From: Macrotis lagotis
Lineage: Eukaryota > Chordata > Mammalia > Peramelemorphia > Peramelidae
Direction of reading: 5' to 3'
Assembly: GCF_037893015.1 (NCBI RefSeq)
Contig: NC_133658.1
Location: 16,980,566-17,044,565, forward strand
Length of the DNA: 64,000 bases
Position 1 is the first letter of the stretch. The number at the start of each line of letters is the position of its first letter. The notes beneath the pieces were generated by a model, which was not told the origin of the DNA, did no database searches, and saw nothing but the letters and a program-made list of their open reading frames with translations. Position numbers and translations under genes: made by a program. Positions 11,360-21,459 of the stretch are shown in pieces.

Positions 11360-11600
11360 CCCCCGCCCGTCTGTCCATCCCTCCATCTGTCCCTCCCTCC
11401 GTCCGCCCGTCCACCCCTCATCTGTCCATCCAGTCACCCCCCCGTCCGTCCATCCCTCCATCCATCCATCCATCCCTCCGCCCGTCCGTCCATCCGTCCG
11501 CCCGTCCGTCCACCCCTCCATCTGTCCCTCCACTCGACCCCCCGCCCGTCCCTCCATCCATCCCTCCGTCCGTCCGTCCGCTCCTCCGTCCCCGCAGCCG
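11360..11600. repeat. (TCCR)n pyrimidine-rich tetranucleotide tract
   Basis: TCCA, TCCG, CCCT and related units run through the CpG island, so many units carry CpG. The tract encodes only artefactual Pro/Ser-rich frames. Confidence 0.9.
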
Positions 11601-11646
11601 CCCCTTTCTCCGCCACCCACGCGTCCTGCCTAGGTTCGCGCATTCA

Positions 11647-11651
<5 letters not shown>

Positions 11652-11708
<57 letters not shown>
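11652..11708. repeat. (CT)n microsatellite, ~28 units
   Basis: A pure CT run follows cattcattcattct. Confidence 0.95.
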
Positions 11709-11710
<2 letters not shown>

Positions 11711-12354
11711 GGCCCCCGCGGTTCCCTCCCGACCCCCCCCCCCGGGGGCGCCCCGCCCCGCCCCCCTCTGGAAGCCCCCCACTCCAGCCCCGCCTCTCCG
11801 GGGCGGTGCCCCCCGGCTCCCCGCGGCTCAGTCTTAGCCCCCCCCAGCCTCTGGGGGGGGGGCGGGACCCCAGCTCATGCCACCGCCCTCCCAGCCAATC
11901 AGCTCCCCCCGCAGCCCGGCGCCTCCCTGTGCCCCTCCCGCCGCTGCCTGGGCGCCCCCGGGTGGGGCGGGCTGGGCACGGCCTGGGTCCGCGCCCCTGC
12001 AGCCCTGCTCCGGGCGGCCCGTCTGAGCCGGACTGAGTCGCTGCCCCGGGGCTCGCGCCCCCCTCCCCGGCCCCGGGGGGCTTCCACCAGCCCTGGGCGG
12101 GGCGGGCCACAGGGCCGCCTTGCAGCCCCCAGTGCCTCGGTTTCCTGACGCAGGCCCGGCTCTCCGTGGAGGCTTCACGGGCCGGACCGGCAGCCCCGGA
12201 GCCGGCCAGCCGAGGGCCGGGGCTGGACCAGGAGGACTTGCCCCCCGGCTGATGCACCGGCGGCCCCGGCCCCTCCGGGCCAGAAGAAGCCCCGAGGCCA
12301 CACGGCCGGGGGTCTCCACCGAGAGCTGAGGAGGGAGGCGCGGCTCAACTCTGG

Positions 12355-12600
12355 TCCGAGGCTGGGGTCAGACCCCACAGTCATTAAACTCCCTGGGGCC
12401 TCAGTTTCTTACTATGCCCAGGGCAGGGGGGGGCATTGGAGCCATAAGACCTCCCCCAGCTTTACAAATCGTAGGGACCTCAGAGGCCCTATTGTCTCCT
12501 GTCCTGCCAACCCCCCATCCGACAGAAGAAGAAACCGAGGCGCAAAGACTCGCCCAAGGTCCTCCTGAGAGACAGCTGCCAAGTGGGCATTCACAGCTGG
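12355..12600 (+). repeat. MIR-like remnants at the edge of the CpG island
   Basis: The segment 'gtcattaaactccctggggc ... cagtttcttactatgccc' is also present at 14100-14140. It is followed by 'gtagggacctcagaggccct ... agaagaaaccgaggcgcaaa ... cgcccaaggtcc', a GC-enriched MIR3. Confidence 0.55.
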
Positions 12601-12992
12601 TTCCTCTGACTCGAATTCAGGGTCTCCACTGCCCCTGCCCCGCCCCCTCCAAGGACCAGGACTCAGGCCCGGCGGAGGAGGTCGCCATCCTCGCGGGTCT
12701 GGCACAGTCCCCTTGAGGGCACAGCCCCACCAGGGAGGGGGTGCCACGGCCCTGCCTCGTGGCCTAAGAACCCCCCCCCCCCCAGTTTTCTTTCCCGTGC
12801 AATCAGGCAGACAAGCGCTTCTGGCTTTCGAAAGCTCCACTTACTCATTTCCCAGGCCCGCCCTGAACGTGGGCCACAGGCCTCACGCTTCGATTTGACC
12901 TTGAGACAGGGCAGCGGCCGAAACCCCACCTCCTTGGTCCTCCCCGGCTCCCTCCAACCCCTGTGCCCATCCTCACCCGGGGCAGCCACGGA

Positions 12993-13110
12993 GAAGGCAT
13001 GGGCCCTGGATTCTAATCCTCCCTCTGACACCGGCGACCCTTAGGTGAACCCCGACTCCCTGAGCCTTTCTGCCCAGGACGGGAGAGCTAACGGTACTTC
13101 ACCTAGGGAC
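12993..13110 (+). repeat. MIR remnant
   Basis: 'gccctggattctaatcctcc', 'ctctgacaccggcgaccctt', then ctgagcctttctgcccagg follows MIR order in GC-shifted form. Confidence 0.45.
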
Positions 13111-13490
13111 TCCTGCTTCACTTGGGGCACCGGCTCGCCCCCAGCCTCTCGGGATCCCGGGGTTTCCTCCAAGACTCAGCTCAAGCACGACCCTTTCCGC
13201 AGGAAGACTTGCTTAGTTGCCACAGCTGTTCTCATCCCCAACACACACAGCAACAAGGGGGCCGTTTGTGTGTGGTAGGTGGGGGCGCGGATCCCCTCCC
13301 AGCTTGCACTCAAAGGGCAGGCACACTAAAGCGTCTCTCCCCTCTTCTCCCCTCTACCCTTTTTGCAGGGGAGACCAATTCCTGCCAGGAGGGGAAGAAG
13401 GCTGAGGTGAGAAGCTCGGCCACTCCACCGTCCTCAGCCCGGGGGTACCAGACTCTAATTATATCTGTCTACTCCCTTCAGTAGCACTCA
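13108..13490 (+). repeat. L2 LINE 3' region
   Basis: 'tcctccaagactcagctcaa', 'cctttccgcaggaagacttg', then later 'tctaattatatctgtctact' follow the L2 3' consensus order. Confidence 0.55.
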
Positions 13491-13832
13491 TCCAGTAGAT
13501 GGGGGTTTCAGGAGTGAGCTTCAGCTCTGATCTCTCTAGCCTCATTAGGGGAGGGAGGACCCGAGCTTGCTCTCCAAGGGTTCACCCCCCTTCCCTCCAG
13601 GGTGAACAGATTTTGAAGTGCAAAAGAAACATGTATCGTAGTGGACGGCGAAAGAGAAATCAGAGAAGGTACACATAGGAAAATATCTCCTGCGTGATGG
13701 AAAGTGAAGGGACCTCCCACGGAGGGAGGTAGCTCAGCTCTCAGATCTCACCCAAGGTGAAATCCTCAAAGGCTTTACTTTGTAGAGAGAGCAAACTGGG
13801 GAGAGGGGTACGATGGAGGCTGCCAGCTCATC

Positions 13833-13893
13833 TCGTGTGTGCCTGTGCGTGTGTTTGTGTGCACACGTGTGTGTATGTATGTGTGTGTGTGTG
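13833..13893. repeat. (TG)n-rich microsatellite
   Basis: An imperfect TG run with TGCG and CACACG interruptions. Confidence 0.85.
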
Positions 13894-14066
13894 TTCTCTC
13901 TCCTATTAGAGTGTAAGGTTGTTGAAGGCAAGGATTACTTTGTTTTTGTGTCTGTACCTTCATCACCTACCAAAGTCCCCAAGACAACAAGCTGATACTG
14001 ATCGGTCCCCATTGAATTTTTGGAGGACTGTTTTGTGGCGGGAGGGATCTAGATTTATTCTCTTCC

Positions 14067-14205
14067 GGTCCCAGAGGCTTGGATTCAAATCCCATCTCTG
14101 AAGGTCATTAAACTCCCCAGGGTTTCAATTTCTTATTATGCCAAGTGGAGGTGGGTGGGCATTGGAAGATAGGATCCATAAGACCTCTCCCAGCTTTAGC
14201 GCTCT
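14067..14205 (+). repeat. MIR-like copy matching 12355-12480
   Basis: 'ggtcattaaactccccaggg', ttcaatttcttattatgcca and ccataagacctctcccagc are shared with 12380-12470, 1.7 kb away. Confidence 0.6.
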
Positions 14206-14463
14206 ATCTAATGAAACCCCAAGGACCTAGGAAGGAGTGGGCTGACTTTGAGGTACCGAGTCTTCCTCATTAGAGCTCCACAAGCAAAAGTTGAATAGAT
14301 ACTTGTTTGGTCCATTTCAGAGGGAATTTGGGGGGGGGGTCCAGTTTGGACCAGAGGACTTCAGGATCCCTTGAATCTGAGATTGCTCTTTCTGGTACCC
14401 CACCGGTACTTCCAAGTTGGAACTAAGGATCTTTCTCACAGAGTTGCAGTATTCTGGTCTAGT

Positions 14464-14604
14464 CATTTTATTTTTAATTTTATTTTTATTTAAGGCAATG
14501 GGATTAAGTGACTTGTCCAAGTTCACACAGCTAGGTCATTATTAAGTGTCTGAGGTCGGAGTTGAACTCAGATTCTCCTGACTTAAGGGCCACCTAGCGG
14601 CTCC
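14464..14604 (-). repeat. WSINE-type SINE
   Basis: Reverse copy from ttatttaaggcaatgggatt to the shortened gggccacctagcggctcc end, with a small deletion near the head. Confidence 0.85.
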
Positions 14605-14826
14605 ACTGCCAACCCCCCACCCCATCCCCTCCAGTCTTGATGGTTACCATTTTAGATACATTATGATTGGGATCACCTGGGCTAGCCTGGGAACCCAAAC
14701 CAGCCCAGGACGACACTTTTCAGCAAGGAGCCCCAAACAACCGCCTGGTCAGCCAACTTTTAGAATATAACGGTTTAGCTGGGGATCCTGTTCTAAATCA
14801 TGTCTTTTAAAAACCACCTTGGAAGG

Positions 14827-15000
14827 GGGCGGCTAGGTGGCACAGTGGATAAAGCACCAGCTCTGGAGTCAGGAGGACCTGAGTTCAAATCTGCACTCAC
14901 ACACTTAATAATTACCTAGCTGTGTGGCCTTGGGCGAGCCACTTAACCCCATTGCCTTGCAAAAAACCCCAATAAACAAACAAACAAACAAATAAATAAA
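14827..15000 (+). repeat. WSINE-type SINE
   Basis: Reads ggggcggctaggtggcacag to ccttgcaaaaaaccccaata, followed by a CAAA/TAAA tail to about 15003. Confidence 0.9.
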
Positions 15001-15017
15001 TATAGAAACCACCTCGG

Positions 15018-15178
15018 TGATCAGCTAGGTAGCACAGTGGATAGAACACTAGCCCTGAAGTCGGGAAGACCTGAGTTCAAAATCCCACCTCAGACACTTA
15101 ATAATTGCCTAGTTTGTGACCTTGGGCAAGTCACTTAACCCCATTGCCTTAAAGAAAAATTTAAAAAAAATTTAAAAA
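15018..15178 (+). repeat. WSINE-type SINE, tandem neighbour of 14827-15000
   Basis: 'gatcagctaggtagcacagt ... cttgggcaagtcacttaacc ... ttaaagaaaaatttaaa'. The sequence just before it (aaaccacctcggtga) and just after (aaaccaccttggtcct) repeats the aaaccaccttggaagg at 14811, suggesting two insertions at one site or a shared duplication. Confidence 0.85.
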
Positions 15179-15259
15179 ACCACCTTGGTCCTGTAGGGCT
15201 GGGGCTCAGAATTTCGGAAGCAAAATGTAACCCAAAGGGTAGAGAAAGCAAAAATATCC

Positions 15260-15515
15260 AAAGAGCAGTTTGGTGGTACAACAGATAGAATATAGTTCTT
15301 GGAGTTAGGAAGATGTGTGCTTAAATCCTGCCTCAGACACTTGAGAGCTGTGACTCTAGGCAAGTCACCTAACCCCTCAATGCCTTGGTTTTCCCATTTG
15401 TCAAATGAGGGTGATAAGAACATCTACCACCCAGGGGTTATCGTGGGATGGAAATGAGTGTATATATAAAAGTGCTTTGCAGATCTTAAAACGCTGTATA
15501 CTATGCCAGCTGTTA
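15260..15515 (+). repeat. MIR-family SINE
   Basis: 'cagtttggtggtacaacaga ... gtgactctaggcaagtcacc ... aaagtgctttgcagatctta' is a long MIR-like copy with its 3' extension. Confidence 0.65.
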
Positions 15516-16596
15516 TGATCGAGTGGGGCATTCTAAAAAAGAAAGTAAAAAGATGACTACTTAATTTTTGTGGCTAATGACAGAGTTTGACCTCCAGAGC
15601 TGAGAGAAAACCCCTCACAAAAGGCAAGAAAGTGAATCTCCCCTCCTTCTTGGCATAGGTGTCAGTGTGGGAGATTGCAGACTATCAGACTTGGTGGATT
15701 TTCAAGAATTGTTTTTTCCTTCTTTTTCACCTTTGTTACAAGGGACGGCTCTCTGGGGAAGGGAGGGAAAAGATCGAGTTAAAAGGAAGGTGATGTGAAA
15801 AACTAAAGCTATCATTAAAATGGTGTGATAAAAGGAACTAGAGATCCCTAATTCTAGCCTCCATTCCTAGACATACTACCTATGAGTAAAGGGTTTCTTC
15901 CCGAAGTCTCCTTGCTCCAGTTGGACACGATGGCTTACCTTTGTTGATCGAAATCCTAACCTCACAATGATTACATTTGACTGGACACAGCCCATTCTGA
16001 TGATCAGAAATTGGGCCACTGCCCAGCAACTTGATGAACAGATAGGGAGAAAAGGAGCCTCCCTGCAGGCTTCACTCTGAATTTACCTACTCTCCATGCT
16101 ACTATTATACCTATCAGAGGTGGGAAGGAAAGAAGCATTAATTAAGGGCCTACTATGTGTCAACAACCATTATCTCCTTTAATCTTCACAACAAGCCTGG
16201 GAGGGAAGTCCTGAAATCACCTCAGCACCCGGGTGGCTGTGTCGGGATCTCAGAAAGGGAGAAATAGGTCTTGCCAGAGGAGCCTCCTTCTCTCGGTTGG
16301 AGACCCCAGTCCAGGTCTTTGCACTAGCTTTACCTTGAGTTTGGAGCTTTAAGGGCTGCCATGTAGAGATGGGGCTGGGTCTCCCCACACTGTGCTCTAT
16401 GAAATGACTATTCCCTAGCTATCAGACTTGTTTTCATCTTAAACCTTCTCTTTTCTCTCTCCTCTTTTCTGAGACCTAACTTCCTCCTATTCATTCCTCA
16501 ATAAACTTCTTTATATTGACTATACTTCTACATTTCCATTTGGGATTATGGGGAAAAAGTCAGAATAGTCCTAGGTCCCCAATGGTACTTCCACTC

Positions 16597-16750
16597 TTTT
16601 TTTTTTTTTTTTTTAGGTTTTTGCAAGGCAAATGGGGTTAAGTGGCTTGCCCAAGGCCACACAGGTAGGTAATTATTAAGTGTCTGAGACCAGATTTGAA
16701 CCCAGGTCCTCCTGACTTCAAGGCTGGCACTACGCCACCTAGACACCCCC
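16597..16750 (-). repeat. WSINE-type SINE
   Basis: A poly(T) run of about 20, then ggtttttgcaaggcaaatgg to cgccacctagacaccccc. Confidence 0.9.
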
Positions 16751-17089
16751 ATACTTCCACTCTTTTACCAGCACTCAGGAACCTCTTCTTTTTGGACCTC
16801 CACAAATTAGCTCTTGAACCTAAGGTCACCGCCTTCTTCATTGAGGTCAATACTCATTACTTGGCTCACAGTCTTTCTCCTTACCCCAACTTCTGACCTT
16901 ACCCTAGAGGACTTCAACATGCTGATAGTCCCTCATTAATCCTCAGCTTCACTTCAGTTACTCGCACAGATGGTCATGCCCTTCACCCTGCCATCATCCA
17001 CAAACACACCACTTTCAGGGTCATGAACGCTGAAATTCCTTCGTGTCACCACCTTTCCTAAATCTATACCTAATCTATATAGGTTCTCC

Positions 17090-17480
17090 GTGGGACCTAC
17101 CCTAGTTCCAACTTTCCACATCTTCCACCTGGATTACTACTGCAAGTCTCCTGATAGTTCAGCCTGCTCTCCAATAGATCTACCACAAAGCTAAGTGACC
17201 TTCATAAAACAAATCTATGTGATGTCGCCTACTCAAAAATGACTTCCAATGGCCTTAGGGAAAAATGCCAGTTCCTCGGTTTGTCATATTGTCCATTCCA
17301 GTCGAACTGGTCTGCTGGCTGTTGCTATGATGACATTCCACCTGCCTCCTCCAAGCACCTGGAATGCATCTCTCCTTACATCCAATTAGAAGAATCTCTA
17401 GCATCTTTCAAAGTAAAGCTCAGATGCCGTAAGGTCTTCCTTGATCCATCCCAATCCTTCCTTAAAATTACATTTCTGCT
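17090..17480 (+). repeat. L2 LINE 3' region
   Basis: 'cctggattactactgcaagt', 'gtgaccttcataaaacaaat', 'atgacttccaatggcctta', 'caaagtaaagctcagatgcc' and 'ggtcttccttgatccatccc' follow L2 order. The 137-codon frame over it (17239-17652) is a repeat artefact. Confidence 0.65.
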
Positions 17481-18239
17481 CTTGTTTTTGTTGTGGGTCA
17501 CCTTTAGAATAGAAACATCACAGGGACAGGATGGTTCTAACAATGCCTTGGCTCCTAAATATCACTGTGGGATGGAATTGAAACCTAGACTGGTTTTCTG
17601 GGTCACTGACAACAATGGGCTCATCCATAGGACAGTCTTGCTCACTCCTTAACCGACGGATAGGTGATCTAAATTCAATTCATGAATTCAGTCATGACAT
17701 TCATTAATGTGTGAGGCAGGTCCAAGGGCTGGATCCATCCAGTCATGCCCCCAATGGAGCCTCCTAGAGAAGGCAAGGCCATTTCTATAGTAGGAAGAAG
17801 CATTAAGTTATTGGTGAGAGCTCCCAACTCTACAAACACCCTAAGCATGAATCTAGGATTCCTTTTTTTTTTTTTTTGCATAAACCTGGTATTTCAACAA
17901 AAGGTTGATTTATTTTTGACATGAACAGACATTTCCAAATGTGTCCTCTCCCATTCTGGGGACCTGATCTAGCTGGGGGCATTCACACCCTCTTTTCAGG
18001 GGTAACCTCACTTCTTGAGAGCTGAACCCGCTGTTCCCACTTGAAGGGAGTAAATGATGAAAAAACCAGCTCTGGGACAGGAATGCTCAGTATGAAGGGC
18101 TGAAATGGAGTTAGTTCCTCTTTCATATCCTAATTCCTCTATTATAAGAGTTGCCTAACAAATATTTCCTGTTACAATTCAAATGCAAATAAGATGTTCA
18201 AGAGGCTTTAAAATTTTCAAAAATGTTCCAAATATTTTA

Positions 18240-18465
18240 CACACACGATTCCCATTTGATTCCAGCCACCCTGCGAGGTAAGACTTTCTCCATTTTACAA
18301 TTTACTAAAAAACTCAGTTTTTCAGGATATTTTTTCCATCTTACCCAGATGAAATTGATTTTTTGGTACCTAAAATTATAAATTTTACATTTATTTCTAT
18401 TGAATTACTGAGGCTTATAAAGATGAAGTGGCTTGTCCAAGTTTACCCAACTAGGAAATGATAGT
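18240..18465 (-). repeat. MIR interrupted by a ~110 bp segment shared with 19008-19118
   Basis: MIR words 'ttccagccaccctgcgaggt', then cattttac, are separated from tgaggcttataaagatgaag by a foreign A/T-rich segment (about 18297-18407). That segment recurs downstream. Confidence 0.55.
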
Positions 18466-18494
18466 AAAAGGTGGGATTTCATAAAAATCACAAA

Positions 18495-18720
18495 ATCTGG
18501 AGCTAGGACTTCAGCATCAATCTAGTCCAATTAATACATGGGAAGGAATCTCCACTCAACATACAAGTGGTCATCCAGATTGCTTGAAGACCTCTAAGGA
18601 GGGGAAAACTAACACCTCTTAAGGTAAGTCATTCTACTTTAGGATAATTTAAATTGTTAAGAAGCTTTTCCTGATGACAAGTCCACAGAGGCCTCTTTAC
18701 ACTTTCCCTCTGCTTCTAGT
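18495..18720 (+). repeat. CR1/L3 LINE fragment
   Basis: 'caagtggtcatccagattgc', 'ttgaagacctctaaggaggg' and 'aagaagcttttcctgatgac' match the CR1/L3 3' portion. Confidence 0.65.
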
Positions 18721-19007
18721 CTTTTGGAGTCAAACAGAAGATAAACTCTTCAAATATTGAGTAGCTATCATGCCACCCCTGGGGTTGCGGGACGGATTCC
18801 AGGTCCCTCCACCAAATATCATAACACATCCTTCTTCCTAGGAGCCCCAGTTTATCAGGATCCTTCTTAAACCATGGAACCATATTCCAAATAAAATCTG
18901 ACAAGGCAAAGTCCATCAGGACTCTTGTCTGCCTATTCCTAGAAGCTGGGTTCCTTTTAAGACTGCTGATTGCTAAACCATACTGCCATATTGAGATGAA
19001 ACCAGTT

Positions 19008-19118
19008 TACAAAAAAACTCAGTTTTTCAGAATAATGTTTTTGCCATCTTACACTGGTGAAACTGATGTTATCTGGTTCCTAAAATTGTAAATTTTACAT
19101 TTATTTCTATTGAATTAC
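19008..19118 (+). repeat. second copy of the ~110 bp A/T-rich unit
   Basis: 'aaaaaactcagtttttcag ... gccatcttac ... aaattttacatttatttcta ... ttgaattac' aligns with 18297-18407 at roughly 80% or better by eye, in the same orientation. Confidence 0.6.
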
Positions 19119-19311
19119 ATCTTAGTAATACTCTATCAGTCATCTCTCAGTTGAACTCATGTCCCTGGCCTCAAAGTCCCATTCTTTTCATACTTTATCA
19201 AATGTCCTCCATATCTAATTGAGCTTCATTAGACCTATTCAACAGATCAAGGGATCTGGCTAAGATGCAGAGAACATCTCAATTTAAAGTTTGACTTTTT
19301 TAGTATAGTTT

Positions 19312-19466
19312 TGTTTTTTTTGTTTTTTTGGCAAGGCAAATATTGGTTAAGTGGCTTGCCCAAGGCCACACAGCTAGGTAATTATTAAATGTCTGAGGCC
19401 GAATTTGAACTCAGTACTCCCGACTCCAGGGCCGGTACTCTATCCACTATGCCACCTAGCTGCCCC
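19312..19466 (-). repeat. WSINE-type SINE
   Basis: Reverse copy from ttttggcaaggcaaatattg to atgccacctagctgcccc. Confidence 0.9.
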
Positions 19467-19499
19467 TTGAACTATAAATTATAGGGCCTGATGCAATGG

Positions 19500-19960
19500 T
19501 TGGCTTTCAACCAGCCTATTTGCACCAACCATATTTCCTGTGCCCTATGATATCCCAAGACTTTTCTTCATCCTCACCATCATCACTCCACAGTTCTTTC
19601 CCAGGTCATCACCCACACATATTTTCCTCCTGCCCACAGTACTTCCACATCTCCTTCATCCTTCAACCTTGCACCAATCTGTCTCTTCTTCCTGGATGCC
19701 ATCCTCTATTCCTCCTCTTCTCCAGAAATGTCCCTCCTGTTTCTTGGGCTGTTTAGCCCAAGCTAAGCTCTCAACGTTTGGGTCTTCCCTGAGATTAATT
19801 CTAATTTACCCTACACATCCCTTGAATGTGCATATTGTCTGCCCACTAGAAAGCGGGTTATTTAAGGGCACTGAAGGGTTTTAACCTTTGTTTCTCTAGG
19901 GCTTACTAATGTACTGTCTTGGCACATTAGCAAATGCTCAATAAAGGCTTCTTATTCCCT
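19500..19960 (+). repeat. L2 LINE 3' end
   Basis: The segment holds a pyrimidine-rich region, then 'gtctgcccactagaaagcgg', 'cttggcacattagcaaatgc', tcaataaaggcttcttat. This is the L2 terminal stretch. Confidence 0.6.
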
Positions 19961-20019
19961 TAACTATAGTGTCATTTACAAAAGGACTGGCCCAACAGCA
20001 CTGAAAAGCATTAGTTAGG

Positions 20020-20260
20020 AAACTCTTCTCAGTCCCTCAATTTGTTGTTTCTGTCATGTTCAACTTTGGATGACCCCCATTGGGGGTTTTCTAGGCAAGG
20101 ATACTGGAACGGTTGGCCCTTTCCTTCCCCAGTTCATTTAACAGATGAGGAAATGAAGGCAAACAGGGTTAAATGACTTGCCCACCAAGCTAGTGAGGTT
20201 AAATTTGAACTCAGGAAGGAGTTCCCGACTCCAGGCCCCACTGCCCTCATTCTCAATATG
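20020..20260 (-). repeat. CORE-SINE
   Basis: 'gtttctgtcatgttcaactt', 'gggggttttctaggcaagga', 'gatgaggaaatgaaggcaaa', then tccaggccccactgccc. Confidence 0.8.
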
Positions 20261-20872
20261 TACACTTTAGAACCATAACCCGATTCCTTGAAGTATTGCG
20301 GTTTCACAACAAACTCTTATCTCCACCCCCCCCCATTATCATATTTTAAAGGAGTGCACCCTTTTCACCTTTGGTGAACACCAATGAATGATTATAGCAT
20401 CCTCAAGAGTAGATTTGCTAGACAGCCAAGTTTCAAGCCCAGCCATTCACTGATACAACTCATTCTGGGGAGCCTACCCCTTTGGTTGCAATTTGGGAAC
20501 AGTGGTAGGTATTGGTTAGAGGACCACAAACTGGAAGATGGTAGCCCTAGGTTTTAATCCAAGATGCAGACTCAGCAGCCTAAGCCCTTCTCTGCAGTAC
20601 AATGCCTCTGGCTAGTAATAGGTGATTGTGATAGGAGGCCTCGTAGTATCTGGGAGATGCCACCTATATCAACCAGTTTTGCATCTGCCCTCCCAACAGC
20701 AGCCTGAGCTTACCGTGGCAAGGCTGATCACCAGAACCTGGCCATGAGGTGATCAGGTTTGAGCTGCAGCCACCACTAAGGCCATTTAAGTAGAAGGACC
20801 ATCTCCCTAACTCATAGGACTGGCCCTAGGATAGTTCTCTGAAGGTCTTTAAGCAAAAGCTGCAGAGACAGG

Positions 20873-20999
20873 GGCAGCTAGGTGGTGGAGTCAGGAGGAC
20901 TTGGGTTCAAATCCAGTCTCAGACATGTAATAGTTACCTAGCTGTGTGGCCTTGGGCAAGTCCCTTAACTCTATTACCTTACAAAAACAAACAAAAGCT
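20873..20999 (+). repeat. WSINE-type SINE with an internal head deletion
   Basis: ggggcagctaggtgg joins directly to tggagtcaggaggacttg, skipping the usual cgcagtggatagagcacc part. The rest is intact to ccttacaaaaacaaac. Confidence 0.9.
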
Positions 21000-21453
21000 G
21001 CAGACACAGAAGGATTTCTTGGGGCAGCTAGGAGCCAGAAAGCATGAGGACCTTCCCATAGAGCCCATGGATGTTATGGGGGACAGGGTCTGTCTGGACT
21101 GTAATATTCATTGGTCTACCTTCAGCCAGCACCTCTTGGCAACTCTGTCTTGAAGACTCAGAGGGGCTCAAGAAGTGAAATCCCCTTAGCCAGGGGTTCT
21201 CGGGGCTTCCCCACTTCTAAGTCAGCCCTCCAGCTACATTACCCTGCTATTTCTAGGAGGGTTGAAATCAGCTGAATGTTCCCTGCCCATGGCCAAGTCG
21301 TTGGTAAGTGAAGGTATCAAAGATTAAAAGCAGACATACCCAACTTCTGATCTCTTTTATGTCCCAAGCAAAAATAAAACCAAAAAAACAAAAACAAAAA
21401 AAACCCAGGGCATGAAATGATTTACTAATAGAAAAACCCAGTTTTGTGAGAGC

Positions 21454-21459
21454 TTTAAT
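21454..21459 (-). promoter_or_regulatory. BNIP3L: BNIP3L distal poly(A) signal (ATTAAA)
   Basis: On the minus strand, gccATTAAAgctctcac is followed about 20-60 bases later by T- and G/T-rich sequence (plus-strand A-rich tract near 21370-21405). This is the usual signal-cleavage-downstream element arrangement. Placement fits the end of the repeat-free 3'UTR. Confidence 0.65.

Larger units (their letters stand above)
10660..12420. promoter_or_regulatory. orphan CpG island, possible unannotated promoter
   Basis: About 1.8 kb of very high G+C with frequent CpG contrasts sharply with A/T-rich flanks. It has several GC boxes (for example around 11752-11765 and 11965-11970) and an inverted-free CCAAT box in agccaatcagc at 11895-11899. 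No protein exon can be recognised. It lies about 9 kb beyond the BNIP3L 3' end. In human the next genes are PNMA2 and DPYSL2, but no sequence of either is seen. It could be a promoter of an untranslated first exon, an intergenic island, or an enhancer. Confidence 0.55.

Noticed and set aside
10160-12148. A 662-codon plus-strand open frame, with 333-, 279- and 249-codon frames overlapping it on both strands
   Set aside because: These run through the CA minisatellite, the TCCR tract and the CT repeat. The translations are His/Thr, Pro/Ser and Arg/Glu runs with no domain, and several frames are open at once because the DNA is low-complexity and GC-rich.
1-21430. PNMA2 or DPYSL2, expected next to BNIP3L from human gene order
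   Set aside because: No PNMA2 coding frame and no recognisable DPYSL2 exon, including the long-isoform first exon, can be found. They may lie further left, or PNMA2 may be absent.
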